Origin: an uncultured Myxococcales bacterium
GTDB lineage: Bacteria > Myxococcota_A > UBA9042
Assembly (NCBI GenBank): GCA_903850505.1
Contig: CAINLT010000122.1
Span: forward strand, 1-40,724
Length of the DNA stretch: 40,724 nt
Direction of reading: 5' to 3'
Shown: piece by piece, positions 8,900 through 17,601 of the stretch
How the letters are laid out: each line of letters opens with the position of its first letter
Position numbering within the stretch: the first letter of the stretch is position 1
Notes under the pieces: model-generated
What the model saw: the letters and a program-made list of their open reading frames with translations, nothing else
Told to the model about the DNA's origin: nothing
Databases searched by the model: none
Made by a program: the position numbers and the translations under genes

Positions 8900-9796
8900 A
8901 TGTCAGGCTGCCGCGCGTTCGCATTCTGTCTGCTTCTGGCGTTGTCTGGTTGCGCGGCGTCATCGGCTGGAACAGCGTCGGCGAATCCACCGCTGGAGGA
9001 CGACACGATTGCGGAGGCTGCTGCGCCGGCGCCGTCGCGCTTCGTGTTCGGCCTGACTTTGGACGCGGTGGACCAGCTTCCGGCGATCGTCGATGCCCTG
9101 AAGAGCCTGCCGCGCAAGCCGTGGGTGCGGATCGTTTTTGACTATCCGCTGCCGCCGACGGACTACGCCGATGCGGTGCGGGCGATTGCGCCCTACGCGG
9201 AGATCGTCGGCCAGCCGGCTGACTCGACAGATTCCGCCAAGATGACGGTGGCGCAGTACCACGCGCGCTTTGCCGCGTACGTGGCCGGGCTGCCGGAGAT
9301 CGCGATCTGGGAGACCTGCAACGAGTGCAACGGCGACTGGGCGGGAGAGAACACCGCGGCGCAGGCCGATGCCGCGACCGAGGTCGTCAAGTCCGCCGGG
9401 AAGCAGGCGCTGTTTACGCCGTACTGGAATTCGCCAACGTGTGCCGACAAGCACGGCCCATACGTGGCATGGGTGCGCGATCACATCAGCGCGGCGGTCA
9501 TGAGCCAGAGCGACTACGTCATGCCGTCGATCTACGGCTATGAGTGCGATGGACCCGAGCCCAGCTACGCCGAACTCGACGGAATCGTCGCGACGCTAGC
9601 CGACCTGTTTCCCAACGCCCAGATCGGCATCGGCGAATTCGGCAAGCAGGGCGACGCCGCGATCCTCGCGCACTACCTCAACTACCGCAACGCCAATCCG
9701 CGCTTCATCCTCGGCGGCTTGTACTGGTACGGCGCGCAGGACCTCGTGCCCAAGACCCAGCCGCTGTGGAGCGTATTCAGCGCGCTGATGCGCTGA
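8900..9796 (+). CDS. Clan GH-A-like glycoside hydrolase lipoprotein, copy 1
   Basis: This 298-residue protein has a short lipoprotein signal (A-L-S-G-C, Cys18) and a domain from about residue 48 to the end that reads like a clan A TIM barrel. N141-E142 (W-E-T-C-N-E-C-N-G-D-W) would be the acid/base and E246 (G-I-G-E-F-G) the nucleophile; L-Y-W-Y-G closes the barrel. Cysteines next to the acid/base and in P-T-C-A-D and Y-E-C-D-G-P are shared with copy 2 at 11194-12576, which suggests disulfides. I cannot assign a CAZy family. The start follows GGGAGAA and diverges from the Cys-rich lipoprotein gene across a 271-base gap. The substrate is unknown; hydrolase activity is inferred from the two glutamates. 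Confidence 0.75.
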   Translation: MSGCRAFAFCLLLALSGCAASSAGTASANPPLEDDTIAEAAAPAPSRFVFGLTLDAVDQLPAIVDALKSLPRKPWVRIVFDYPLPPTDYADAVRAIAPYAEIVGQPADSTDSAKMTVAQYHARFAAYVAGLPEIAIWETCNECNGDWAGENTAAQADAATEVVKSAGKQALFTPYWNSPTCADKHGPYVAWVRDHISAAVMSQSDYVMPSIYGYECDGPEPSYAELDGIVATLADLFPNAQIGIGEFGKQGDAAILAHYLNYRNANPRFILGGLYWYGAQDLVPKTQPLWSVFSALMR

Positions 9797-9800
9797 AGGA

Positions 9801-9818
9801 TGGTCACGCCGCTGTCAC
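9801..9818 (+). promoter_or_regulatory. PHO-box-like direct repeat before the third rSAM gene
   Basis: TGGTCAC-GCCG-CTGTCAC gives two GTCAC cores 11 bp apart, four bases after the stop of the GH-A-like gene and about 50 bases before the proposed GTG start of the rSAM gene. Its orientation points at that gene, as expected for an activating site of an OmpR/PhoB-type regulator. No convincing -10 was found. Confidence 0.45.
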
Positions 9819-9870
9819 GCCGCCGCCGCAGCCCTTGACCCCGCCGGCGGCCGCAAGCACGCTGCCGCCC

Positions 9871-10932
9871 GTGAGTGAAGCGCCACCGACAACTTCGCCC
9901 CTGCCGCGCATCGGCCTGCTGACTGCCGCGCGCGCGCAGCATCCGGTGCTGGACGTCTCCCTGCCGTGCGATCCGCCGCTGGCCGACCATCCGCAGCCCG
10001 CGGTGCAGCATTTTGCCGCGCGGTATGCGCCGTCGTTCTTCCTCGATGTCGGCACCGCGTGTCCGTTGCATTGCGTGTACTGCTCGGTTGTCCGCGGCGC
10101 GGACGATAAGGACGTGCGCATGGAGGCGCGCGAGCACCTGTACATGCGCATGGCGGACGCGGAGTCCGTCGGCGTGCGCAAGCTGACGTTCATCGGCGGC
10201 GAGCCGGCCTCGCGCACGGATTTTCTGCACCTGGCGGACGTCGCGCACGCGATGGGTTTTCAGGATCTCATCCTCGCGACAAAAAGCGTGAAGTTGGCGC
10301 GCCCGGCGTTCGTCGCCCAACTGCGCGAACACCACGTCTCGATGGTGCACCTCTCGCTGGACAGCTTTGACCCCGACGTGCTCGCGGTCCTGCTGGCCAG
10401 CCGGACGGCGCCCAAGCTGCTGTTGGCCGGGCTGCACGAGCTGTTGGCGCAGCAGGTGGAGCTCTTCCTGTTCGCCGTTCTGACGCAGCACAATCTGGCG
10501 GGGCTGGATGATTACGTCCGGCGTCTGGCGGACCTGCAGCAGCGCTACGGTCGGCCGATGACCGCGGTGGTGTCGCCGCTCAAGGTGCAGTCGCGCGCCG
10601 ACAAGAACCGCGAGACGCTGGTGCCGCGCATGGCGGATCTGGCCCACGCGGTGGCGCGCGCGGTGGACTTGGCGCAGACGCTGAACGTGACGCTGATTCA
10701 CAAGGCCGTGCCGCCGTGTCTGTTGCCGCAGCACGGCGATTGGGCGCTGGAACGCTATCTGACGGAAGCGCGCATTGACCTCGAGAACGGCCAGCGGCTG
10801 CCGAGTGCGGCCAATCCGTATCTCGCGAAGTCTGCTGCTTGCGCGTCCTGCGCCGCGACCGCCGTCTGTCCGGGCGTCGATGCGGCATACGCGGATTGGC
10901 AGGGTTGGGCGGAGTTCTCGCCGCTGACTTGA
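9871..10932 (+). CDS. Radical SAM protein between the two GH-A-like lipoproteins
   Basis: With a GTG start at 9871 the product has 353 residues. The rSAM motif is at Cys64, Cys68 and Cys71 (G-T-A-C-P-L-H-C-V-Y-C), followed by F-I-G-G-E-P as the glycine motif. The C-terminus has C-A-S-C-A-A-T-A-V-C-P-G-V-D and W-A-E-F, like the end of the rSAM at 5424-6482. The in-frame ORF extends upstream into the preceding lipoprotein gene, but that part is a Pro/Ala/Thr-rich reading without signature. GTG 9871 and TTG 9835 are the possible starts; neither has a strong Shine-Dalgarno sequence. The TGA stop is at 10932. The gene sits between two paralogous exported proteins, so a maturation role towards them is a reasonable but untested guess. 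Confidence 0.82.
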   Translation: MSEAPPTTSPLPRIGLLTAARAQHPVLDVSLPCDPPLADHPQPAVQHFAARYAPSFFLDVGTACPLHCVYCSVVRGADDKDVRMEAREHLYMRMADAESVGVRKLTFIGGEPASRTDFLHLADVAHAMGFQDLILATKSVKLARPAFVAQLREHHVSMVHLSLDSFDPDVLAVLLASRTAPKLLLAGLHELLAQQVELFLFAVLTQHNLAGLDDYVRRLADLQQRYGRPMTAVVSPLKVQSRADKNRETLVPRMADLAHAVARAVDLAQTLNVTLIHKAVPPCLLPQHGDWALERYLTEARIDLENGQRLPSAANPYLAKSAACASCAATAVCPGVDAAYADWQGWAEFSPLT

Positions 10933-11193
10933 CGATCGCCTCGCCCGCCGATTGTGACCCATCCTCTGCAACATTTGTTCGGACGCTTGGCCCTTTCCTC
11001 AGCGCATTCGCGTCCGCCGCACGACCTCAACCGCGGATTCCCTGTTGACGCAGCACCGGTGGCGGCATTGCGTGTATCGATCCGCCGCGCGCGGTGGGAC
11101 GGGGCCGGGCAGTGGGCCGGTCGTCCAGGGGATGTGCAACGGCACGCGTGTCTGGCGCCACAGCTCCAGAAGTGGAGCATGCAAAGGAACCCA

Positions 11194-12576
11194 ATGAAAA
11201 CGCTTCATCATGTCGAGATGTTGTGTGTCCTTGCGCTGATCCTCCCAGGATGCGTGGGGCCAAAACCGTTACCGGCTGCGGGGCTGGATGCGGAGACGAC
11301 GTCGGGGCAAGTCCAGAACAAACTACCGGCCGACGTGCTGGCGGTCGTGGAGGTCTTTGATACGAACGAGCCCGTGACGACGTTGGATACGGGCGTTGCA
11401 ATTGAGCCCGATCTGGGGCCGCCGCTGGAGGGGACGGATGTGGGCGAACCGCCGGTGTTGGTGGATGTTGGAGAACCGATCGCGACGGATACGGGGCCGA
11501 CCACGCCGCCGCCTGATGCGGGGCCGCAGGTCGCGATTGTCGATTCAGGACCGACGACGAAGCTGGATATCGCGTCGCCCGTGATCGTCGTCGACGCTTC
11601 GCCGCCGACAACGTTCGTGGATACGGCGCCGCCGGCTGTGACACCCGACGCGGGCGTGAAGAAGAAGGACGTCATCGCGCCGACAGACACGGGCCCTGCG
11701 CCTGACACCGGGCCGGTCGTGACCGACACCGGGCCGACGGCGCCGGACATTGCGGTTGCGCCGGATACGGGGCCGGTGGCTGTCGCGGATGCTGGCGCCA
11801 CGCCGCCGGCAAAGCAGGGCTTGGTGTACGGCTTGACGCTGGACTCTGTGGCCAGCTTGGCGTCGATCGTCGATTCGCTCAAGAGCATGCCGGTCAAGCC
11901 GTGGGTGCGCATCGTCTTTGACTACCCGCTGCAGCCGAGCGACTACTCGGCGGCGGTGGCTGCCATCGCGCCGTATGCGGAGATTATCGGCCAGCCGTCC
12001 GACTCAACGTACAACTCCCTGATGACGGTGGCACAGTACCGCCAGCGGTTCCAGGACTACGTGACGCAGCTGCCGCAGATCAACATTTGGGAGATCTGCA
12101 ACGAGTGCAATGGCGATTGGCTGGGTGCGAACGCAAGCGCGCAAGCGGATGCGGCGACCGACGTGGTCAAGTCGGCGGGCAAGAAGGCGCTGTTTACGCC
12201 GTACTGGAACACCAGCACGTGCGCCGACACGCATGGCCCGTACGTGGCGTGGATCCAGAAGAACATCAGCGCGGCCGTGAAGACGGAGAGCGACTACGTG
12301 ACGCCGTCGATCTACGGCATGGACTGCGACGGCCCGGAGCCGGCGTACGCGGACCTGGACTCGATCGTGCAGACATTCGCCGACATGTTCCCCAACGCGC
12401 TGGTGGGCATTGGCGAGTACGGCAAGGCCGGCGATGCGACGATCATGAAGTATTACATGGGCTACACGAACACCAATCCGCGGTACATCTTCGCCGGGTT
12501 GTACTGGTACGGCGCGCAGGATCTGGTGCCCAAGACCAAGCCGCTGTGGACCGTGTTTACGGCGGCGATGAAGTAG
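11194..12576 (+). CDS. Clan GH-A-like glycoside hydrolase lipoprotein with long Asp/Thr/Pro linker, copy 2
   Basis: This 460-residue protein has a lipoprotein signal (I-L-P-G-C, Cys20), then roughly 190 residues rich in Asp, Thr, Pro and Val with repeated D-T-G-P units, then a 250-residue catalytic-like domain. That domain aligns without gaps over the last 157 residues with the protein at 8900-9796, including N-E-C-N-G-D-W (Glu about 304), G-I-G-E-Y-G (Glu about 408) and the same cysteines. The linker would hold the domain away from the membrane surface. ATG 11194 follows AAAGGA; an upstream in-frame ATG at 11179 is also possible, and the ORF runs on to 10954 without a signal peptide. The tandem pair probably arose by duplication, with the rSAM gene lying between the copies. 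Confidence 0.78.
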   Translation: MKTLHHVEMLCVLALILPGCVGPKPLPAAGLDAETTSGQVQNKLPADVLAVVEVFDTNEPVTTLDTGVAIEPDLGPPLEGTDVGEPPVLVDVGEPIATDTGPTTPPPDAGPQVAIVDSGPTTKLDIASPVIVVDASPPTTFVDTAPPAVTPDAGVKKKDVIAPTDTGPAPDTGPVVTDTGPTAPDIAVAPDTGPVAVADAGATPPAKQGLVYGLTLDSVASLASIVDSLKSMPVKPWVRIVFDYPLQPSDYSAAVAAIAPYAEIIGQPSDSTYNSLMTVAQYRQRFQDYVTQLPQINIWEICNECNGDWLGANASAQADAATDVVKSAGKKALFTPYWNTSTCADTHGPYVAWIQKNISAAVKTESDYVTPSIYGMDCDGPEPAYADLDSIVQTFADMFPNALVGIGEYGKAGDATIMKYYMGYTNTNPRYIFAGLYWYGAQDLVPKTKPLWTVFTAAMK

Positions 12577-12603
12577 CGACTGCAGCGGGCGCGGCGACGG
12601 GTG

Positions 12604-13626
12604 TCATGGCGCGTCGTCGCGCATCGATTGCAGGAGCGCGTCCGTCGAGCGCGAATTGAAAGTGTCCCAGAACAGCACGGGGCCTTGCGTCGCCGCTGCC
12701 TCATCCAGGAACGCCGCCGCAGCCTTGCCGCTGTAGGTCGCTTCGAGCGGGACGTCAAAGTCCGCGGCGAAACGCAGGATGGCCGCTTGACCCGCGGGAG
12801 TTGGCACGCCGTAGCCTGCGCCGAAATACGCGTCGTTCAGCGGCGGCGCCTGCACCTGGAGCGCCTGCAGCGCCGGAACGTGCCGGCGCAGGAACGCTGT
12901 CGTCTGGTCGACCATCTGCTGCACCGCGCCCGTCGTACACGTCGCGATCGGCCCCAGATGCGACTCCGCCACGCGCACGCCCACGAGCCGCGACTTCACC
13001 CCGGCGAGTTGCAGGCCGACCGTCAGCCCCGCCAGCGTGCCGTTGCTCCCGACCGGTACGACGATGACCTCCGGTTCCGGCAGTTCGCCCGCGGCGATCT
13101 GATCGGCCAATTCCAGCGCCGCGTTCACGTAGCCCAGCACGCCCACCGGATTGGAGCAGCCGGCAAAAAGAAAGTAGCTGTCGCGCCGCAGCCGCGCCGG
13201 GTGCAGGTAGAAAGTCAGCACCGTGGCGAGCAGCGTGCCTTTGTGCACAAGCGTCGCGCCCGCGGCCCGCATCAGCGCCTGATTGCGCTGCACCGTCGGC
13301 GAATCCGGCTGGTCAAACGTGTACACCGTCAATGCCACGCCCGCGCGCTTGCACATCAGCGCCGCCGCAACACCCGCGTTCGTGCCCGTCGCGCCAAACG
13401 TGTACGCGCGTTTCACCCCGCGCGCCTGCATCTCCGCGACGACGAATTCCAGCTTTCGCACCTTGTTACCGCCGTACGCCGTGTGCGTCAGGTCGTCGCG
13501 CTTGATCCAGCCATTGGCGAGTCCCGGCAGCGGCTGCACCGGCGTCGGCAAGTCGGCCAGCGGCTGCCATGGCAGGTGCGCCACGAGTTCGGGAAAGTGT
13601 TGAAATATCGGGCGCGTCGTCGTCAC
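12604..13626 (-). CDS. PLP-dependent D-cysteine desulfhydrase / ACC deaminase family protein
   Basis: This 340-residue fold-type II PLP enzyme has Y-G-G-N-K-V-R-K with the PLP lysine at residue 55, G-A-T-G-T-N-A-G as substrate loop and V-P-V-G-S-N-G-T-L-A-G-L as the phosphate-binding loop. The family includes D-cysteine desulfhydrase (D-cysteine to pyruvate, sulfide and ammonia) and ACC deaminase, which sequence reading alone does not separate. The GTG start follows GTGAGGCAAC and lies 6 bases after the stop of the aldonolactone oxidase gene, so the two are probably co-transcribed. The nearby cysK-cysE genes make a sulfur role attractive, but that is context only. Confidence 0.82.
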   Translation of the reverse strand: MTTTRPIFQHFPELVAHLPWQPLADLPTPVQPLPGLANGWIKRDDLTHTAYGGNKVRKLEFVVAEMQARGVKRAYTFGATGTNAGVAAALMCKRAGVALTVYTFDQPDSPTVQRNQALMRAAGATLVHKGTLLATVLTFYLHPARLRRDSYFLFAGCSNPVGVLGYVNAALELADQIAAGELPEPEVIVVPVGSNGTLAGLTVGLQLAGVKSRLVGVRVAESHLGPIATCTTGAVQQMVDQTTAFLRRHVPALQALQVQAPPLNDAYFGAGYGVPTPAGQAAILRFAADFDVPLEATYSGKAAAAFLDEAAATQGPVLFWDTFNSRSTDALLQSMRDDAP

Positions 13627-13632
13627 GTTGCC

Positions 13633-15006
13633 TCACACGCCAAAGAGTTGGTGCAAATGCGGATTCAGGAACTTGCCGCCCGGGTCCAGCTCCTTGCGCA
13701 CGCGCTGAAAATCCTGCCAGTGGTCATAGCGCCCCGCCAGCTCCTTGGCCGTCAGCGAGTGCCATTTGCCCCAGTGCGGCCGACCGTCGTACTTCCAGAA
13801 GATCGGCTCGACGGCCTTGAACAGCGCGATGTGGTCCTGCTTGAAGTACTGGTGCACGGAGATCGTCACCGACTCCCGGCCGTGGTACGGGGACAGCCAC
13901 AGGTCGTCCGCGCCGACGTGGCGGTATTCCAGCGGAAAGAAGACCGGCAGGCCATCGTCGCGAATCTTCGCCGCCACTTCGCGAAAACACGCCGCGCCTT
14001 TTTCCGCTGGCACCGCGTACTCCATCTCATTGAACAGCGTGTGCCGGACCGTCGGAAAGATGTGGTACGACGCGCCGACGCGCACGATGTCGGGCACGAA
14101 CCAGCTTGCGACGCTCTGGATCAGCGGAATCGTGAACGGCGCGCGCATGCCGACTTCTGACGCGTACTCCAGCTCCGCTTCCTCCTCCTGCGGCGCCTCG
14201 ATCGTCCGCGGCGTGGTCATCGGCACTTCCCGCATCCGCTTGGTAAACGCCGTCTCGCCCCGCGGAAACGCGAAGAATTCCGTGTGGCGGTCCTGCTGCT
14301 GCCAGCTTGGAAACTGCTCCAGCGCGTCGTTGAGCGGCAGGATGCCGGTGCGCTCCTCCAGCAGGTACGCGCTGCGGTTCTGCATCGTCACTTGCGTCAG
14401 CACGCCGATGCTGCCCAGCGACACCTGCGCGGCCTTGAACACTTCTGGCTCCACCGTCGGCGAGACCGTGCGCAGCGTGCCGTCGGCCGTGACGACCTGA
14501 ATTTCCTTCAGGTACGACGCCATGCAGCGATGCTGCGCGCCCGCGCCGTGGCTCGACGTCGACAGCACGCCGGCGAGCGACTGGAGATCGATGTCCGGCT
14601 GCACCGTCAGGCCCTGGCCAAGCTTGGCCAGCGGCTCGCCCAGCAGGAACAGCCGCGTGCCCGCCTGGATCGTCGCGGTCAGGTTGGCGGCATCATGGCT
14701 GACGATGCCGCTCAGCATTTCCAGCGACAGCAGCGTGTCATCGGTCGGGACCACGGCGCTGAAGGAATGGCCCGCGCCCGCCACGCGCACGGGGCCCTTG
14801 GCGGCTTTGACGATGCCGGTCAGTTCGTCCACGTTGGCCGGCATCTGCAGGCCGCCTTTGGGCGTACAGCGCTGGGCGCCGGACCAATTGCGCCACTGAC
14901 CGGCGGGCGGCGGCGGCTCCTCTTCGTGGCGACAACTGGCGACAATCGGCGCGGCGAGGACGCTCTTCAGGAAGGCGCGGCGACGGGGATCAACGGGGCG
15001 AGTCAT
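13633..15006 (-). CDS. Tat-exported FAD-linked aldonolactone/alditol oxidase lipoprotein
   Basis: This 457-residue protein starts with a twin-arginine signal (R-R-R-A-F-L-K) that ends in V-A-S-C, so it is probably a Tat-translocated lipoprotein carrying folded FAD. The FAD-binding PCMH domain shows V-A-G-A-G-H-S-F-S and S-T-S-S-H-G-A-G. The C-terminus has the aldonolactone oxidase-type H-W-G-K-W-H and ends in P-G-G-K-F-L-N-P. Relatives oxidise L-gulono- or D-arabinono-lactones or sugar alcohols with oxygen or another acceptor. The ATG at 15006 gives the Tat signal and has GGAGAA upstream; the longer in-frame reading overlaps the divergent cysK promoter region. The substrate is not predictable from sequence. 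Confidence 0.87.
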   Translation of the reverse strand: MTRPVDPRRRAFLKSVLAAPIVASCRHEEEPPPPAGQWRNWSGAQRCTPKGGLQMPANVDELTGIVKAAKGPVRVAGAGHSFSAVVPTDDTLLSLEMLSGIVSHDAANLTATIQAGTRLFLLGEPLAKLGQGLTVQPDIDLQSLAGVLSTSSHGAGAQHRCMASYLKEIQVVTADGTLRTVSPTVEPEVFKAAQVSLGSIGVLTQVTMQNRSAYLLEERTGILPLNDALEQFPSWQQQDRHTEFFAFPRGETAFTKRMREVPMTTPRTIEAPQEEEAELEYASEVGMRAPFTIPLIQSVASWFVPDIVRVGASYHIFPTVRHTLFNEMEYAVPAEKGAACFREVAAKIRDDGLPVFFPLEYRHVGADDLWLSPYHGRESVTISVHQYFKQDHIALFKAVEPIFWKYDGRPHWGKWHSLTAKELAGRYDHWQDFQRVRKELDPGGKFLNPHLHQLFGV

Positions 15007-15190
15007 GGCGGCATTCTCCAGCTGGACGTCCTGCACGCGACCGTCCCGTTCGCAACGATGAACGCAGCGCGGTTGCGCGTCAATTCGCCACGATCGGCGG
15101 CCTCGCGTGGCACTTTTGCCGCCACACTGGATTGCCCTGCGCGCCTCCGCTATAAGGTTGGCCGCCGCCATTGCCACGCTGGAGTTTCTC

Positions 15191-16123
15191 ATGCGCATCG
15201 CCGACGACATCACCAAGCTGATTGGCAACACGCCGCTCGTGCGCATCAACCGGATCGGCGCCGGCTTGCCCGCGCAGATCGTGGCCAAGCTGGAGAGCTT
15301 CAATCCCGCGTCGTCGGTCAAGGATCGCATCGGCGTGGCGATGATCGAGGCGGCGGAACATCAGGGCAAGATTCACGCGGATACCGTGCTGCTGGAGCCG
15401 ACGAGCGGCAACACCGGAATTGGCCTCGCGTTTGCCGCGGCGGCCAAGGGCTACAAGCTGACGCTGACGATGCCGGAGACGATGAGCATCGAGCGGCGGC
15501 GGATTCTCTCGGCGCTGGGCGCGGATCTGGTGCTGACGCCGGGCGCGGAAGGCATGAAAGGCGCGATCGCGAAGGCGAATGCGATGGCCGCCGAGGATCC
15601 GCGGTATCTCATTCTCCAGCAGTTTGAGAATCCGGCCAATCCGGCGATCCACCGGATGACGACGGCGGAAGAGATTTGGCGCGACTGTGATGGCAAGGTG
15701 GACATCCTCGTCTGCGGCACGGGTACCGGCGGGACCATCACGGGCTGCGCGGAGGTGCTGAAACCGCGGCTGCCGCATTTGCAGGTCATCGCCGTGGAGC
15801 CGAAGGATTCCCCGGTGCTGGCGGGCGGGCCGCCGGGGCCACACAAGATCCAAGGCTGGGGACCGGGCTTCGTGCCGGCGGTGCTGCGCACGGATCTGCT
15901 GGACGAGGTGATCGGCGTGACACACGACGACGCGGGCGCCATGGCGCTGCGGTTGTGTCGTGAAGAAGGCATCCTGTCCGGCATCTCCTGCGGCGGCGCG
16001 ATGTGGGCGGCGGCGGAAGTCGCCAAACGTCCCGAGAACGCCGGCAAGCGCATCGTCGTCGTGCTGCCCGATACGGGCGAGCGCTACCTCACCACCTGGC
16101 TTTTTGAAGAGGCATCCAAGTGA
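15191..16123 (+). CDS. cysK: Cysteine synthase (O-acetylserine sulfhydrylase)
   Basis: This 310-residue PLP enzyme makes cysteine from O-acetylserine and sulfide. It shows I-G-N-T-P-L-V, the PLP lysine at residue 44 (N-P-A-S-S-V-K-D-R), T-S-G-N-T-G as the substrate loop and G-T-G-T-G-G-T as the phosphate-binding loop, with S-G-I-S-C-G-G near the end. The ATG follows GGAG; an in-frame extension to 15107 lacks homology. TATAAG (15151-15156) could be its -10, but no good -35 accompanies it. The stop overlaps the GTG of the serine acetyltransferase gene, so the two partners of the cysteine synthase complex are co-translated. Confidence 0.95.
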   Translation: MRIADDITKLIGNTPLVRINRIGAGLPAQIVAKLESFNPASSVKDRIGVAMIEAAEHQGKIHADTVLLEPTSGNTGIGLAFAAAAKGYKLTLTMPETMSIERRRILSALGADLVLTPGAEGMKGAIAKANAMAAEDPRYLILQQFENPANPAIHRMTTAEEIWRDCDGKVDILVCGTGTGGTITGCAEVLKPRLPHLQVIAVEPKDSPVLAGGPPGPHKIQGWGPGFVPAVLRTDLLDEVIGVTHDDAGAMALRLCREEGILSGISCGGAMWAAAEVAKRPENAGKRIVVVLPDTGERYLTTWLFEEASK

Positions 16124-17046
16124 GCGGTCAATCCAGCAGCCATGAGGCCCTTTTGGGGCCGGTGGTCGAGAGTCTCGTCAGCGCCGCGCTCGCCGATCGC
16201 GGCCCCCGCAGCGACAGTCGCATCGTGCTGCCGTCGCGCGACGCGGTGCTCGGCTGTCTGGACGGAATCCGCCAAGTATTCTTCCCGGGCTATTTTGGCG
16301 TCGCCGATTTGCACGACAAGAGCGTCCACTACTACGTCGGCGCCACGCTTGACCGCGTCATCCACGAGATGGAGGAGCAAATCGCCCGCGCGGTCGCGTT
16401 CACGGCGGGCCACAACTACGCCGCGTGCCAGCATTGCCGGGACAAGGCGGAGTCGGCGACCAATACGTTTGTCGAGCGCTTGCCGGAAGTGCGCCGGCTG
16501 ATCGCGACGGACGTGGAGGCGGCGTTCCAGGGCGATCCCGCGCTGCAGATCAAGGATGAGGCGATCTTCAGCTACCCCGGCGTATTCGCCGTGACTGAGC
16601 AACGCATCGCCCACGAGCTGTATCGGCTGGAAGTGCCGCTCATCCCGCGCATCATCACCGAGCACGCGCACTCGCTCACGGGCATCGACATCCATCCGGG
16701 CGCGCGCATCGGCGAGCACTTCTTCATCGATCACGGCACCGGCGTCGTGATCGGCGAGACGAGCCGCATCGGCCGCAATGTGCGCCTCTACCAAGGCGTG
16801 ACGCTGGGCGCCAAGAGCTTTCCGCTCGACGAGAACGGCCGACCGATCAAGGGCATCGACCGCCATCCGATCGTCGAGGACGACGTGGTCATCTACGCCG
16901 GCGCAACGATCCTCGGCCGCATCGTGATTGGCCGCGGCGCGTCGATCGGCGGCAATGTCTGGCTGACGCACAGCGTGCCGGCGAACGCCCGCGTGACGCA
17001 GGCGGAAGCGCGCGAGACCAAGTTTGAAGACGGCGGCGGCATTTAG
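16120..17046 (+). CDS. cysE: Serine O-acetyltransferase
   Basis: This 308-residue enzyme acetylates serine with acetyl-CoA to give the substrate of CysK. The N-terminal 150 residues are helical, as in the EpsC/SrpH-type long enzymes. From about residue 185 the left-handed beta-helix hexapeptide repeats follow: [18 protein letters not shown], the long loop before G-A-T-I-L-G and I-G-G-N-V-W-L. Histidines of the catalytic D-H/H-P pattern are visible. The GTG at 16120 overlaps the cysK TGA (GTGA). The C-terminus does not end in the Ile tail common in E. coli-type CysE only by length; it does end in Gly-Gly-Ile, which could dock into CysK. Confidence 0.93.
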   Translation: MSGQSSSHEALLGPVVESLVSAALADRGPRSDSRIVLPSRDAVLGCLDGIRQVFFPGYFGVADLHDKSVHYYVGATLDRVIHEMEEQIARAVAFTAGHNYAACQHCRDKAESATNTFVERLPEVRRLIATDVEAAFQGDPALQIKDEAIFSYPGVFAVTEQRIAHELYRLEVPLIPRIITEHAHSLTGIDIHPGARIGEHFFIDHGTGVVIGETSRIGRNVRLYQGVTLGAKSFPLDENGRPIKGIDRHPIVEDDVVIYAGATILGRIVIGRGASIGGNVWLTHSVPANARVTQAEARETKFEDGGGI

Positions 17047-17070
17047 GATCGTCGCCGGAGGGCGTGAAAC

Positions 17071-17589
17071 GTGGCCCGCAACTCCCAACACTGCGCATTT
17101 CTACTCGTGGCCGCGCTCGCGAGCTGCCTCAGCGGCTGTCCCACCACCGTGCCGTCGCCGTGCACGGTCGACCCGGTCGGCTGTAACAGCGCATCCACGC
17201 TCGTCATTCAATGCCAGCGCGCCGGCGCGCTCGACGTCCAAATCGGCACCGGCGAGAGCAGCTTCACGGCGATCGACGCGACGCACGGCTTTCTCGTGCA
17301 CCATGGCACCCAAGGCGGCGAGCACGTCTTTGCCGCAGTTCGCGTGACCAATCCGGCGCTGGACTATCCGCAGCTGCGCATCGAGTTTCAGGTGCTGGAT
17401 ATGTTCGACGGCGAGATCGGCTATCGCCAGCTGGTCCTGGGGCCGCCGCTGCAGGTGGTTGGAACCAGCGTAGAGCAGGCTGGCATCGTGGTCTTTGGCA
17501 CGCTGCTGGAGACCGGCAAGCGCATGCGCGTGACCGTCAGCGATCCATGCGGGCGCGTGGGCAAGGCGGAAATCGACTTTCACCAGTAG
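17071..17589 (+). CDS. Small exported lipoprotein of unknown function
   Basis: This 172-residue protein has a signal peptide and lipobox (L-S-G-C, Cys23), then a Cys/Pro-rich stretch and a beta-rich globular domain of about 130 residues with no motif I recognise. The GTG start at 17071 lies 24 bases after cysE and follows GGAGGGCG. The last 30 residues include S-D-P-C-G-R-V-G. It could be a cell-surface protein of the lineage. Neighbours give no functional hint beyond probable read-through from cysKE. The coding call rests on the clear signal peptide and position. Confidence 0.72.
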   Translation: MARNSQHCAFLLVAALASCLSGCPTTVPSPCTVDPVGCNSASTLVIQCQRAGALDVQIGTGESSFTAIDATHGFLVHHGTQGGEHVFAAVRVTNPALDYPQLRIEFQVLDMFDGEIGYRQLVLGPPLQVVGTSVEQAGIVVFGTLLETGKRMRVTVSDPCGRVGKAEIDFHQ

Positions 17590-17601
17590 CCGCGGAGTCC
17601 G

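Noticed and set aside
9544..9870. The upstream in-frame extension of the third rSAM gene
   Set aside because: It overlaps the GH-A-like gene in another frame and has no rSAM homology; the coding part begins near the GTG at 9871.
12601..14160. A 519-codon plus-strand frame opposite the PLP enzyme and the oxidase
   Set aside because: The minus strand carries two complete enzymes with cofactor motifs; the plus frame has none.
15109..15126. A sigma-54 promoter (TGGCAC...GC) before cysK
   Set aside because: GG and GC can be placed ten bases apart, but the TTGC part of the -12 element does not match.
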